The position numbers and the translations under genes are program-made. Shown here piece by piece: positions 34,701-43,500 of a stretch of DNA of 64,000 nucleotides; position 1 is the first letter of the stretch, and each line of letters begins with the position of its first letter. Origin of the DNA: Pelecanus crispus (taxonomy: Eukaryota > Chordata > Aves > Pelecaniformes > Pelecanidae); contig NC_134643.1 of NCBI RefSeq assembly GCF_030463565.1, forward strand, positions 692,001 to 756,000, in the 5' to 3' direction. The notes under the pieces are model-generated. The model did not search any database. It saw only the letters and a program-made list of their open reading frames with translations, and had not been told where the DNA came from.

Positions 34701-37700
34701 GCTCTCCGGGGCCTGCGGGATCATCCGACCTTTCCACTGCCCGGTCTGAACCGGGGAAGCGCTACCTCCTCGGCTGAGGCACGGGGAAAGCCCGACCCCG
34801 CTACAGCAATGGGGCGGGGGGCCCAGCTAAAGCCACAGGGGCGTCCGAGGGGCACGGCGAGGGGGGACTTCACCTGAACAGGGGGTTATCCCTCTTCTCA
34901 GCCTCTTCCGGAGGGACCAAAGACATCGGAGTCAAGGGAACAATGTTCACGGCCTGCAAAGGCAAGGCGGCGGGGCAGGATGGAGCCCCGGGGAAGGCGC
35001 CCGGCACGGCATAGCGCTGCCCGGGCCGCACCGTCCCCACAGAGCCTGGCCGGGATGGCGGCTGGCCACGGCGGGATTCATCCGGGGAAAGCCTGACACG
35101 GCGCAGGAGAGGAAGAAAAAAAAGAGAATGGTTTCTCTTACGTTGGGCTGATGATCCTTCTTCATATCCACGTTCGCCTGGCTGCTGTCGCTGATGTCGT
35201 CCAGGGAGAGGAACTGCTGAGAGACCCCAGCCAGCGGTCACCCCGGCTCGGCCCGCGCCGCGGGACCCCAACCAGAGCCGGGGGGAGGGACACAGTCTCG
35301 CGGCACGTGAGCGGGAAAGACCCGGCGGCAGCGGAGCTGCTGCAGCAGCAGAGGAGCGGGGCTGGAGCGGGCAGCGCCACGAGGGCGGGAGGAAAGGCAG
35401 GGAGGAACGGGGAAAGGCACCGGCTGCTGCGGCCCGCTCGCTCCACGGCCTCTGCCCAGGCAGACGCCACGTCCCCGGGGGACAGATTCCCGAGAGACAG
35501 CCCCAGCTACGGATTAGGAGAAGGAAGGCCGAGCCCCAGGGCGGGGGGAGGTCCCCACACGCAGCGCGGGGGCCAGCTCTTCGCCAGGAGGGCTGCGAGG
35601 CGGCAGGCCGCGTCCCTCGGAAGCCAGCGCAGCGGCGGCGTGACAAAAAAGCTCACCGAGCGCTGCTGCCATGCCTGGGGCGACGCAGGGCCGAACGCCC
35701 CTCACTAGGGAAGCGTACGCAGATGGCAGCCACGGCGCCGGTCGGAAAGGGGGGAGCGCTGGGGGCACCCCCAGCTGCCCGCAGCCCCCTCGTACCCTCG
35801 CAGCCCGGCAGCCGAAACCAACCGCGGTCACACACGCGAGCCGCCGAGCGCGCCGCTCTCCGCGCGCCCCTCTCACCTCCTCCTCCTCACGCCCAAAGCT
35901 CGCGTCGGCGTCCTTGCCGTCCTGCCCCACGGAGCTGGGCTGTTTTTCCCGCCTGAGTCAGGGAGCAAAAACACGGGGTCAGGGTCTGCCTGGAGCGGCG
36001 GCGGGTTCCCTCCAACCCCGCTGCAGCGTCTCTAAGCGGGAGCATCCTGCGGCACCGCGGATGGCACGGAGAGGCGATGGTGCGACCGTCAGCGCCGCCG
36101 GACAGCCGTGCCGTCAGCGCGCTCCCCCGACGAGAGCAAGCCGACGCGCTCCTAGCGCTCCTCCGCGCCTGCCCAGGAGGGCGGTGAGGGGCTGCAAAGG
36201 GATCGGGGCGCGTGGGAAGAGGGGATCCAGCCTGCCCGACAAATCCCATCTGGAACAAAACCGTCCTGCCAGTTCCAGCTCGGAAGCTCAGTTACAGAAA
36301 CAGGAGGGAAGGTTTCACTTCAATTCCACAGCACAGAAACAATTGTCAGAGACTTTCGGAAACCTCCACAGCAGCTTCACATTGCTCCAGCCCAAGCTAT
36401 TCCAGCTCGGAAGCTCGGTTACAGAAACAGGAGGGAAGGTTTCACTTCAATCCCATGCACGGAAACGATTGTCGGAGACTTTCAGAAACCTCCGCAGCAG
36501 CTTCATGTTGCTCCAGCCCAAGCTATTCCAGCGGAAACTCAGTTACAGAAACAGGGGGGAAGGTTTCACTTCAATCCCATGCACAGAAACGGTTGTCGGA
36601 GACTTTTGGAAGCCTCCGCAGCAGCTTCACGTTGCTCCAGCCCAAGCTATTCCAGCTCGGAAGCTTGGTTACAGAAACAGGAGGGAAGGTTTCACTTCAA
36701 TCCCATGCACGGAAACGATTGTCGGAGACTTTCGGAAACCTGCGCAGCAGCTTCATGTTGCTCCAGCCCAAGCTATTCCAGCTTGGAAACTCGGTTACAG
36801 AAACAGGAGGGAAGGTTTCACTACAATCCCATGCATGGAAACGATTGTTGGAGACTTTTGGAAGCCTCCGCAGCAGCTTCACGTTGCTCCAGCCCACGCT
36901 GAGAATGTTTCAGGTGCTCTGCCTCGACCTCCCCAAACAACCGGTGACGTTTCCCGCAAGCTGGGCTCACAGCGCGAAGCAGAGGCAGGACGGTTCCCTC
37001 GGAAAGCTCGCTGGTTGGAGCCAAGCAGCCGTTTGGAGCGAGGCGCGGCACAAAAACCTGGTCGCTCCCCAAACCCGCAGCGTCAGCGCAGGCGGGAGGG
37101 TGCCGTTAGCCGACCTCTCCTCAGCCGAGAGCGTGTTCGGAGCTGCACGAGGCTGGGGACAGGCGAGTTACGCAAGGCAGCTCAAGAGCCGCAGCCGCAA
37201 GGGCAGGGCCCCGCTTTCAGCAATAAGGGGGAAAATAAATCACCAGCTGCTTCGCCACACGGGACAATTTCGTGCCCACTAAGATTTACTCTGCGGGACA
37301 CCGGGCACTGCCCTCTCCTTACGCAACAGCAAAGCGCTGCGGCAAGAAAACCACAGGATGATGCCACTGGAAGCTGCGTGGGGATGAGCATGGCCCTGGG
37401 CTCTCCGGGCTGGAGCAAATTGCACCAGGAGACTTTCCCACAGCCACAAAAATCCTTCTGCTTCAAAGAACTCTTTACCAGGCTGGAGGCTGACGCTGCA
37501 ATAGGCTTGTTTGGGTTTTTTTTTTTTTTAGAGACGATTGCCTGGGGGTGGAGCGGTCAGCAGTGGCAGAAGCGGGATCGTGGACCTTCCCACAGGCTCC
37601 CACTGCAGGCGGGGCAAGTCGCAGCCTTGTCCCCAAAAGCGGGTGTATGTTTTCGAGGCAGGAGGCCCCGAACCGCAGCAGGAAAGAGAGCAGGGAAAAG

Positions 37701-38775
37701 CTCAGGCCTTACTGCAACGCGCAGGGCAAGAGCGGCAGGGCAGAAGCACGTGGCAGCGTTTTTCGCCAAGGCAAGCGAAGACGCGCGGCAGCCCGGAGCC
37801 GCCGGCAAAGCTGCTTCCCCGGCATCGGGGCTCTACTTACTTTTTATTGGAGATGAAGTCGAGCGTCTGGTAGACCAGTGAGTAGAGATACTCCACCTGC
37901 AAGACAGGGGCCAGGCTCGTGGAAAAGGCCAAACCCGGCTCCCAGGAAAGCTAGTCCGGCTGACGCTGGGATGAACCACCGCCCTCCTCTTATCTGCAGG
38001 CAGCGAGAGCTCAATTCCTCGATAATCTCGTCGTTCTTTTCACTGTTTGAGCCGCTCTGAGGCCAGATTTGGGGAAGCAGAGCTTTTGTACTCTACCTTC
38101 TAGAGAAGAAAAGTGCTGAGGAGCAAAATTCTCGCTCTTTTTCCAGCCTGACAACCCCAAAAGGTATGAAGTGATTGAATTTAAGAATGAAAAATCTACA
38201 CCTTTTCATTTCCAGTAGTCATTATTACATTCAAATCTTTCAGAATCACTTTCCCCAGCGCAGCCCCCGCGGAGCTCGGCCTCAGGACCGCCGGCTGAGG
38301 GATCGCAGAACGGGCAGGGCGACAGGACCGGGGCCGTGACGCAGCAATCGCCGCCGGCTTCCTCACCTTCCTGCTGTAGATGCAGGCAGAGCCCTGGATC
38401 AACAGGGCCGCTTCAATGAAGTTCATGGTGGTTTTGCCGTTGTCGAAGGAAATGCAGATTTGATCCAGCTGCGAAACACGCAAAAGAAGGAAGACGAAAC
38501 GCCGATTTGCAGACTGGATTTGAAGGTAGCGCAGCCAGAGGGAGGAGTCGGCGGCAGCACACCGGGGCGCAGACGGAAAGCCTCCCCCGTCTCCCGGCAC
38601 GGGCATGGCCGAAAGGCGTCCCCCCAACCTCCCCCCGCCGGCGCAGCGGCCACAGGGCCCCCCGTACCTCCTCCAGGTACTCCCCGAGCTGGGCGGCCAC
38701 GTCCACCTCCCAGTTCTTGGTGAGGTCGCGGATGGGCTGCAGGAGGTGCAGGAAGCGCGACTCCACCTCCTCCAT
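22747..38775 (-). CDS. NCAPH2: Condensin II kleisin subunit H2
   Basis: Twenty coding exons, 5' to 3': 38668-38775, 38367-38468, 37841-37896, 35877-35952, 35142-35213, 34874-34953, 33805-33956, 32103-32195, 30741-30850, 30542-30604, 29078-29144, 28676-28783, 26821-26874, 24829-24899, 24643-24730, 24433-24495, 24201-24253, 23848-23948, 23622-23772, 22747-22884. Phases agree; about 601 residues (human 605). It links the SMC2/SMC4 arms in condensin II for chromosome compaction. The N-terminal kleisin region reads [20 protein letters not shown] and [19 protein letters not shown]; then [11 protein letters not shown], an acidic middle, [38 protein letters not shown] and [13 protein letters not shown]. 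Exon 18 lacks one T of an expected CTGTTC (frame minus one) and exon 19 has one extra G. The exon 18 donor is GC (CAG|GCAGGG). The start ATG has a perfect GCCGCCATGG context. Confidence 0.95.
22930..23600. repeat. Minisatellite in the last NCAPH2 intron
   Basis: Units of about 24-30 bp such as GGGGGGTCCCAGGAGAGCCC. It fills the intron 22885-23621. Confidence 0.85.
23948..24200. repeat. Purine-rich (GGGGAAGG)n stretch in NCAPH2 intron 17
   Basis: GGGGAAGG/GGGAAGGGG repeats at 23950-24095, nearly pure purine on +, then unique GC-rich intron to exon 17. Confidence 0.75.
24910..25490. repeat. Long polypurine tract in NCAPH2 intron 13
   Basis: About 580 bases of almost pure G/A on + (GGAGAAGAAGGGGAGAGGAGG-type units). 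The template of NCAPH2 runs through it; mirror-repeat purine tracts of this kind can form triplex (H-DNA). Confidence 0.88.
25491..26067. other. Unique part of NCAPH2 intron 13
   Basis: Ordinary non-repetitive intron between the polypurine tract and a CR1 copy. No exon or RNA gene was recognised. Confidence 0.5.
26068..26742 (+). mobile_element. CR1 LINE 3' fragment with doubled tail (copy A)
   Basis: 5'-truncated CR1: the translated part matches the reverse-transcriptase C-terminus ([50 protein letters not shown]). The usual 3' end (AGAGATCCTTCCCAACCTC) at about 26574 is followed by an AT-rich spacer and a second CR1 tail ending CCGTGATTCTATGA. It is antisense to NCAPH2. Confidence 0.88.
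27109..27663 (+). mobile_element. Solo LTR of an avian endogenous retrovirus (fossil)
   Basis: The beginning (GGTTTTGGCTGGGCTGGAGT), the GTGGTGAGCAATTGCAGTG region, the A/T-rich TTATTATTATT block and ATTAAACTGTTCTTATCTCA match a well-known avian LTR type of the TguLTR5 kind. No internal retroviral sequence is next to it, so it is a solo LTR left by recombination. It is clearly diverged and looks old. It is antisense to NCAPH2, in intron 12. Exact borders and target duplication were not resolved. Confidence 0.75.
28020..28343 (-). mobile_element. CR1 LINE 3' fragment (copy B)
   Basis: Minus-orientation CR1 3' end, preceded (in + order) by the same AT-rich spacer (TTTATAATGAAAGTAAAAAC) seen in the doubled-tail copies. 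It abuts a plus-orientation CR1 tail. Confidence 0.85.
28344..28438 (+). mobile_element. CR1 tail fragment (+), head-to-head with copy B
   Basis: TGGACTTGGCAGTGTTGGGT ... GATTCTGATTCTATGA is a typical CR1 3' terminus. Its orientation is opposite to the adjoining copy B. Confidence 0.8.
29172..29341 (-). mobile_element. CR1 spacer-plus-tail fragment (-)
   Basis: On - it reads the spacer (TTTTTACTGTCATTAAAAG), GGTTTAGTGGTGGACTTGGC and the tail GGGCTTTTCCAACCTCAATG. It stands immediately left of plus-oriented copy C, making CR1 tails that face outward on both sides. Confidence 0.82.
29365..30356 (+). mobile_element. CR1 LINE 3' fragment with doubled tail (copy C)
   Basis: The longest plus copy. 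It starts in the reverse-transcriptase C-terminal region ([62 protein letters not shown]), runs to a first CR1 3' end near 30189, the AT-rich spacer, and a second tail to 30356. It lies in NCAPH2 intron 10. Confidence 0.9.
30919..31897 (-). mobile_element. CR1 LINE 3' fragment with doubled tail (copy D)
   Basis: Mirror arrangement of copy A: second tail, spacer, first tail, then CR1 body to about 31897. It is sense with NCAPH2, in intron 8. The body includes [15 protein letters not shown] and [15 protein letters not shown]. Confidence 0.9.
32360..33800. repeat. 40-46-bp minisatellite in NCAPH2 intron 7
   Basis: About 33 units with CCCGTACCCAGCAGCTCCGC and GATCCGTGCCCCAAGACC. The array starts shortly after exon 8 and ends at exon 7, filling the intron. 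Confidence 0.9.
34131..34608 (+). mobile_element. CR1 LINE 3' fragment with doubled tail (copy E)
   Basis: Short 5'-truncated copy carrying the same first tail, spacer and second tail as copies A, C and D. It lies in NCAPH2 intron 6, antisense to the gene. Confidence 0.88.
36275..36900. repeat. About 126-bp tandem repeat, five units, NCAPH2 intron 3
   Basis: GTTACAGAAACAGG recurs at 36291, 36418, 36542, 36668 and 36794, so the period is 124-127 bp. Units share GGTTTCACTTCAATCCCATG and GTTGCTCCAGCCCAAGCTAT. Its base composition and unit length are unlike every other array here. Confidence 0.92.
36901..37840. other. Unique part of NCAPH2 intron 3
   Basis: Non-repetitive intron apart from a short T run near 37520. 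No exon or RNA gene was recognised. Introns 1 and 2 (37897-38366, 38469-38667) are likewise unremarkable. Confidence 0.5.
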
Positions 38776-38869
38776 GGCGGCAGCTCCCGGCCGCGCAGGC
38801 CCCCCGGGGTCGTTTAAAGGGGCTTAAAGCGCCCGTTTCTGCAGCGACGGTCCCGCAGGTGACATCTGA

Positions 38870-38882
38870 AGGTCACAGGTCA
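38870..38882 (+). promoter_or_regulatory. DR1 nuclear-receptor element upstream of the NCAPH2 ATG
   Basis: AGGTCACAGGTCA is a perfect direct repeat of AGGTCA with one-base spacing, the motif bound by HNF4, RXR heterodimers or COUP-TF. It lies 95-107 bases upstream of the NCAPH2 start codon, in a promoter or 5' UTR position. Function is not shown by sequence alone. Confidence 0.5.
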
Positions 38883-38942
38883 CCTAGAGCTAGGCGCAGC
38901 TGGTGCCCTGCGACAGCCGGCTAGCGAAGGGACCTGAAGGCG

Positions 38943-38990
38943 TAGAATCACGGAATCGCCGAGGTGGGAAAAGGCCTTTGAGATCACCCA
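38943..38990 (-). mobile_element. CR1 tail remnant
   Basis: TAGAATCACGGAATCGCCGA followed by GGTGGGAAAAGGCCTTTGAG is a short CR1 3' terminus in minus orientation. Confidence 0.7.
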
Positions 38991-39109
38991 GGAGATGCTG
39001 CCCGCAGCCGCGGAGCTCCCCGGGGATAGCAGGAGGCCCGGTCCTGGCTGTACCACAGCAGCGAGGTCCCGACAGGACCGGGACTGCTCATACCCAGCTG
39101 AGGCTGAGA

Positions 39110-40210
39110 CCCTCCAGCAGCCCCCAAGCCCCCCCCCCCGGCAGCCCCCGGGCAGCCCCCAAGCCCCACCGGCAGCCCCCGAGACCCCCTCGGCAGCACC
39201 TGGACAGCTCCCAAGCCCCACCGGCAGCTCCCGAAAGCCCCCCGGTAGCCCCCGGGCAGCCCGAGCCCCACCAGCAGCCCCTGAGACCCACCCCCCCGGC
39301 AGCCCCCGGACAGCTCCCAAGCCCCACCAGCAGCCCCCGAGAGCCCCCTGGTAGCCCCCAGGCAGCCCCTGAGCCCCCCACCAGCAGCCCCCGAGACCCC
39401 CCGGTTGCTCCCAGATCCCACGGTAGCCCCCGAGCCTCCCCCCGGGAACCCCCGGTAGCCGCCGAGACACCCCCAGCAGCCCCCGAGACCACCCCTGGCA
39501 GCCCCCGCGCCTCACCGGCTACCCCCGGGACCCCCCCCCCCCGGTAGCCCCCGAGACCCCCACGGGCAGCCCCCGAAAGCCCCCCAGTAGCCCCCGGGCA
39601 GCCGCCAAGACCCCCACCGGTATCCGCCGAGGCCCCCCCCGGCAGCCGCCAAAAGCCCCCTGATAACCCCCGGGCAGTCCCCGAGGCCCCCACCGGCAGC
39701 CCCCGAGGCCACCCCCGGTAGCCACCGAGACCCCCCACCTCCGGCAGCCCCCGAGACCCCCCGGCAGCCCCCGAGCCTCACCGGCTACCCCCGCGACCCC
39801 CCACGGTAGCCCCCGGGCAGCCCCCGAGACCCTCATCGGCAGCCCCCAAGCCCCACCGGCAGCCCCCGAAAGCCCCCCCGGCAGCTCCCCCGAGCCCCAC
39901 CGGCAGCCCCCGCGACCCTCCCCGGTAGCCCCCGGGCAGACCCCAGTAGCCCCACTGGCAGCCCCCCAAGACCCCCCGGTAGCCCCACCGGCAGCCCCCG
40001 AGACCCCCCGGTAGCCCCACTGGCAGCCCCCGGTAGCCCCACCGGCAGCCCCCAGGACCCTCATCAGCAGCCCCCGAGACCCCCCCGGTAGCCCCTGGGC
40101 AGCCGCCGAGACCCCCCCCGGTAGCCGCTGAGGCCCCCCCCGCCCCGGTAGCCCCCGAGCCCCCCCGGTAGCCACCGAGACCCCCGAGCCCCCCCGGCAG
40201 CCCCCAAGCC
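39110..40210. repeat. C-rich 18-21-bp minisatellite between NCAPH2 and LMF2
   Basis: Units such as GGCAGCCCCCGAGACCCCC and CGGTAGCCCCCGGGCAGCC. It separates the NCAPH2 coding start from the CpG-rich shared promoter. Confidence 0.9.
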
Positions 40211-40227
40211 GGGCGTCCCCCGCTCAC

Positions 40228-40500
40228 CAGACCGCCCGGGCCGCCCCCGGCCCCGCCGCCATTTCGTGCTTCCCGCCGGGGCGTGACGCGACGTGACGCC
40301 AGGCGCGCGCTGACGTCCGTGCGTGCCGACGCCTCCCTGCGTGCCGACGCCCGTGCGTGCCGACGCCTCCCTGCGCGCCGACGCCTCCCTGCGCGCCGAC
40401 GCCTCCCTGCGCGCTGACGCCTCCGGGAGCGCGCGCGCGAGGGAGAGCGAGGGGAGGTGGCGCGCGGGGCCCTGAGGTACCGGTCGCCGCCGCCGCGGCC
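40228..40500. promoter_or_regulatory. CpG-rich bidirectional NCAPH2/LMF2 promoter
   Basis: CpG-dense sequence directly upstream of the LMF2 ATG. On - a YY1-type GAAATGGCGGC (about 40257-40267) is followed by a donor-like GTGAGC at 40222-40227. This suggests a short non-coding NCAPH2 first exon here, spliced over the repeat to an acceptor near 38838. A run of 20-bp repeats (CGTGCCGACGCCTCCCTG) lies at 40318-40430. The exon model is inference. Confidence 0.4.
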
Positions 40501-43500
40501 ATGGCGGTGATGGCGGAGCCGCCGCGGCGGCCGCGATCGCTGTTCCTGGGCGGGCTGGCCGCCGCCTACCTCGCCGCCTTCACCTCGCTCTACGTCCAGA
40601 TCCCCGGTACGGCGGCGGCGGGGCGGCGGCGGGGCGGGGGGTCGGCCCGTCCCCGCGCTGTGCGGGGGGCACCGGAGGCCGGGTAGGCCCCGCCGGGGGC
40701 AGCGCGGCCCGGGCTGCGGCGGGCGGTCGGGGCTGCTCCTCCCGGAGCCGGTGTGGGTCCGGTGCTGGGGTGGGGAAGCGGGGAGGGCCGGGCCGCAGCC
40801 GCCACCTCCCTCCGGTGCCCTCGCTGGGTGCCCGGTCGTCCCCCCCACCGCCTGCGGGACCCCCCGGGGGGGGGATGCGGAGCCCCCCGGTGCCACCCCC
40901 GCGGCTACCCCGGGAGCTGCGCATCCCGCTGCCGGGCTTGGCTCGCCCTGCCCTCGGTAGTGGCTCTGCCCTCAGGCTCCAGCTTCCCGTTTTTCCTACC
41001 CGGGAGCCGGCGTCAGGCCGGGTTGTGCCCTGCCCTGAGCACCGGGGAGAGCGGGAGCCACCCCCCAACCCCACCCCGGGGGTCTCGGGGGCTGCCCCAC
41101 AGCTTTGCAGCCCGTCCCCGGTGCCCCACGGCGCACAGGCCTGCCCGCACGGATCTCCGCTGCCAGCAGCAGGCAGGGCGTTCGTCTCCCTTCTACGTGG
41201 CCAAGCTGCCGGGCTCCACGTGGGCTCTTCCCACCGCTGCTCCCTTCCCAGTTTTCACAAGGAAAACGGGGAAAAACTCAGCCACGGCCCCCCTGTGCCA
41301 GCGCCTCGACGAGCGGGGGGCTGCCGCAGAGACTTCGTCTCTGCGGCAGCCCCCCGCTCGTCGAGGCGCTCCCGCTTCCGCCGCTTTATCCCCGCTTGTC
41401 ACCGTCTCTTTTTCCAGGGCTGTACGGGAGAGACGGCATCCTGCCTGCCCGCAAAGTGCTGCGCCTCAGCGGGAAGGGGCTGCGGGAGCAGCTGTGGGAT
41501 CTTCCCACCCTGCTGTGGCTCAGCCCCCGCCTGGGTTTGGATACGGAGCTGGGGATGGAGCTGCTCTGCCTCCTCGGCGTGCTTGCCTCCTTCGGCGCCT
41601 TGGTGGCCGAGCGCCTGCGGGACAGCCTGCTCTTCGCCCTGCTCTGGGTGCTCTATCTCTCCCTCTACCAGGTACAAGATTTGGGAGGGGGGCCCCTCAC
41701 AGTGACCCGGAGGGCTCAGAGCCGGGATTGAGGAGGGCAGGGGGGTGACGTCCTTGCGTTAGCATCGTCCTACGAGCTCCTGGCGCGCTCAGCTTCCCTC
41801 ATGGAGCTTCGGGAAGGTGCTGGCAGCTCCCTGGCTCGTGTGGGGACCTCCTGCCCCATCCCTGCTCCAGTTCGCGGTGCTTTCCCTGGGATAAAACCCT
41901 CCCGGACTTGCTTGCGAATCCGATCCCCGCACCGCTGCGGGGGAAAGCTGCATCCCCTGCGTGCCCACGGCCTCGCCAAGCCCTCCCCAGGCCCTCGTCC
42001 CAAGCTCCAGCCCCTTTCCCCGTGTCCCTGCCCGGCTGCAGGAGAGCTCTGTGCCCCCCGCGAGCCGTTTGCGCTCGCTGCTGGCTTCGCGTGGAGGAAC
42101 TCGGGTGAGTCAGAGTCCGCTAGCGCAGGTGGCGGGGGGAGGAGGGTTTCTCTTCCCTAGGAAACTAGGGGAATTAAAGAAGAAAAAAAACCACCCATGC
42201 TTGGAAATCCCTCCTGGGCTGGGCGGCTGATACCCCACGGGGGAGCTCTCCCACCCTGCCGGAAGGCAGCCCCGGGCAGCTGGCAGCGCCGGCGGCCCTC
42301 ACCGATCCCTGCTGCCGGGGCTCAGGCCGTGTCCAGCGCCGGCGGCTGCAGGGTATCATGGAATCGTTGGGGTTGGAAAAGCCCTTCAGGATCACCCAGC
42401 CCAACCATTGACCCAACACTGCCAAGGCCACCACCAAACCCATCAAGGGCAGAGTCATCATTTCATCTTGCCTGCCTTGGGGGCTGCATTATTTATAATG
42501 ACAGTAAAACTGGGAATCGCTGAGGTTGGGAAGGATCTCTAAGATCATCAGCCCAGCCGTCACCCCAACACCCCCATGCCCACTGAACCATGGCCCCCAG
42601 TGCCACCTCTGCCCGTGTTTTGAACCCCTCCAGGGCTGGGGACTCCCCCACCTCTCTGGGCAGCCTGGTCCAGTGCTTGGCCACTCTTGCCATGAAGAAA
42701 TTTCTCCCAATATCCAACCTAAACCTCCCCTGGTGCAGCTTGAGCCCATTCCCTCTTGTCCCATCGCTGTTCCTTGGGAGAAGAGACCAAGTAGGGTCAA
42801 GAAGGGTGCTGGGAGGTCGGGAAAGCAAGGCACCAGCCGTGGGAGTGGCATTTCTTCTGTGCTGGGGTGCTGCCCTACAGTGCTGTTACCCTGTCATAGA
42901 ATCATAGAATCATGGGATGCTTTGGGTGGGCAGGGCCCTTCAGAGCCCACCCAGCCCAGCCCCTGCAGTGCCAGGGACAGCTTTAACCAGCCCAGGGTGC
43001 TCAGAGCCCCGTCCAGCCTGGCCTGGGATGTTGCCAGGGATGGGGCCTCCACCGCCTCTCTGGGCAACCTGTGCCGGTGCTTCACCACCATCAGTGTGAA
43101 ACATTTCTCCCTTATATCCAGTCTAAATCTCTCCTTCTTTAGTTTAAATGTATTACTCCTTGTCCTGTCACAACAGGCCTTGCTAAAAGGATTGCCCCCA
43201 CCCTTCCTATCGGCCCCTTTAAGGTCCCCTCTGAACCGCTCGCGGCCCCCCCGGCACACGGCTGCGCCCCACGGGAGCTGTTGCGAGCGGCTCCCCTCAC
43301 GCGGGCAGCCCTGCCGAGCTGCGTGGGCCGTGTTTCGGGCCCCAGCTGGGGCTCCGGAGTGACTCGCTGCCTCGGCAGGGAGGGGAAGTCACGGCCGCGC
43401 AGGGACGGGAAACCCTGGATGGCTCCCACCCCTGGGGACTCCGTCTCCCGGCGTGGCTGCGAGGGTGCCGTGCCGCTCGGCGAGGGTGCCGTGCCATTCG

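Noticed and set aside
36275-36900. CRISPR-like array
   Set aside because: Units of about 126 bp are repeated whole, with no constant repeat/variable spacer alternation, and the genome is a bird's.
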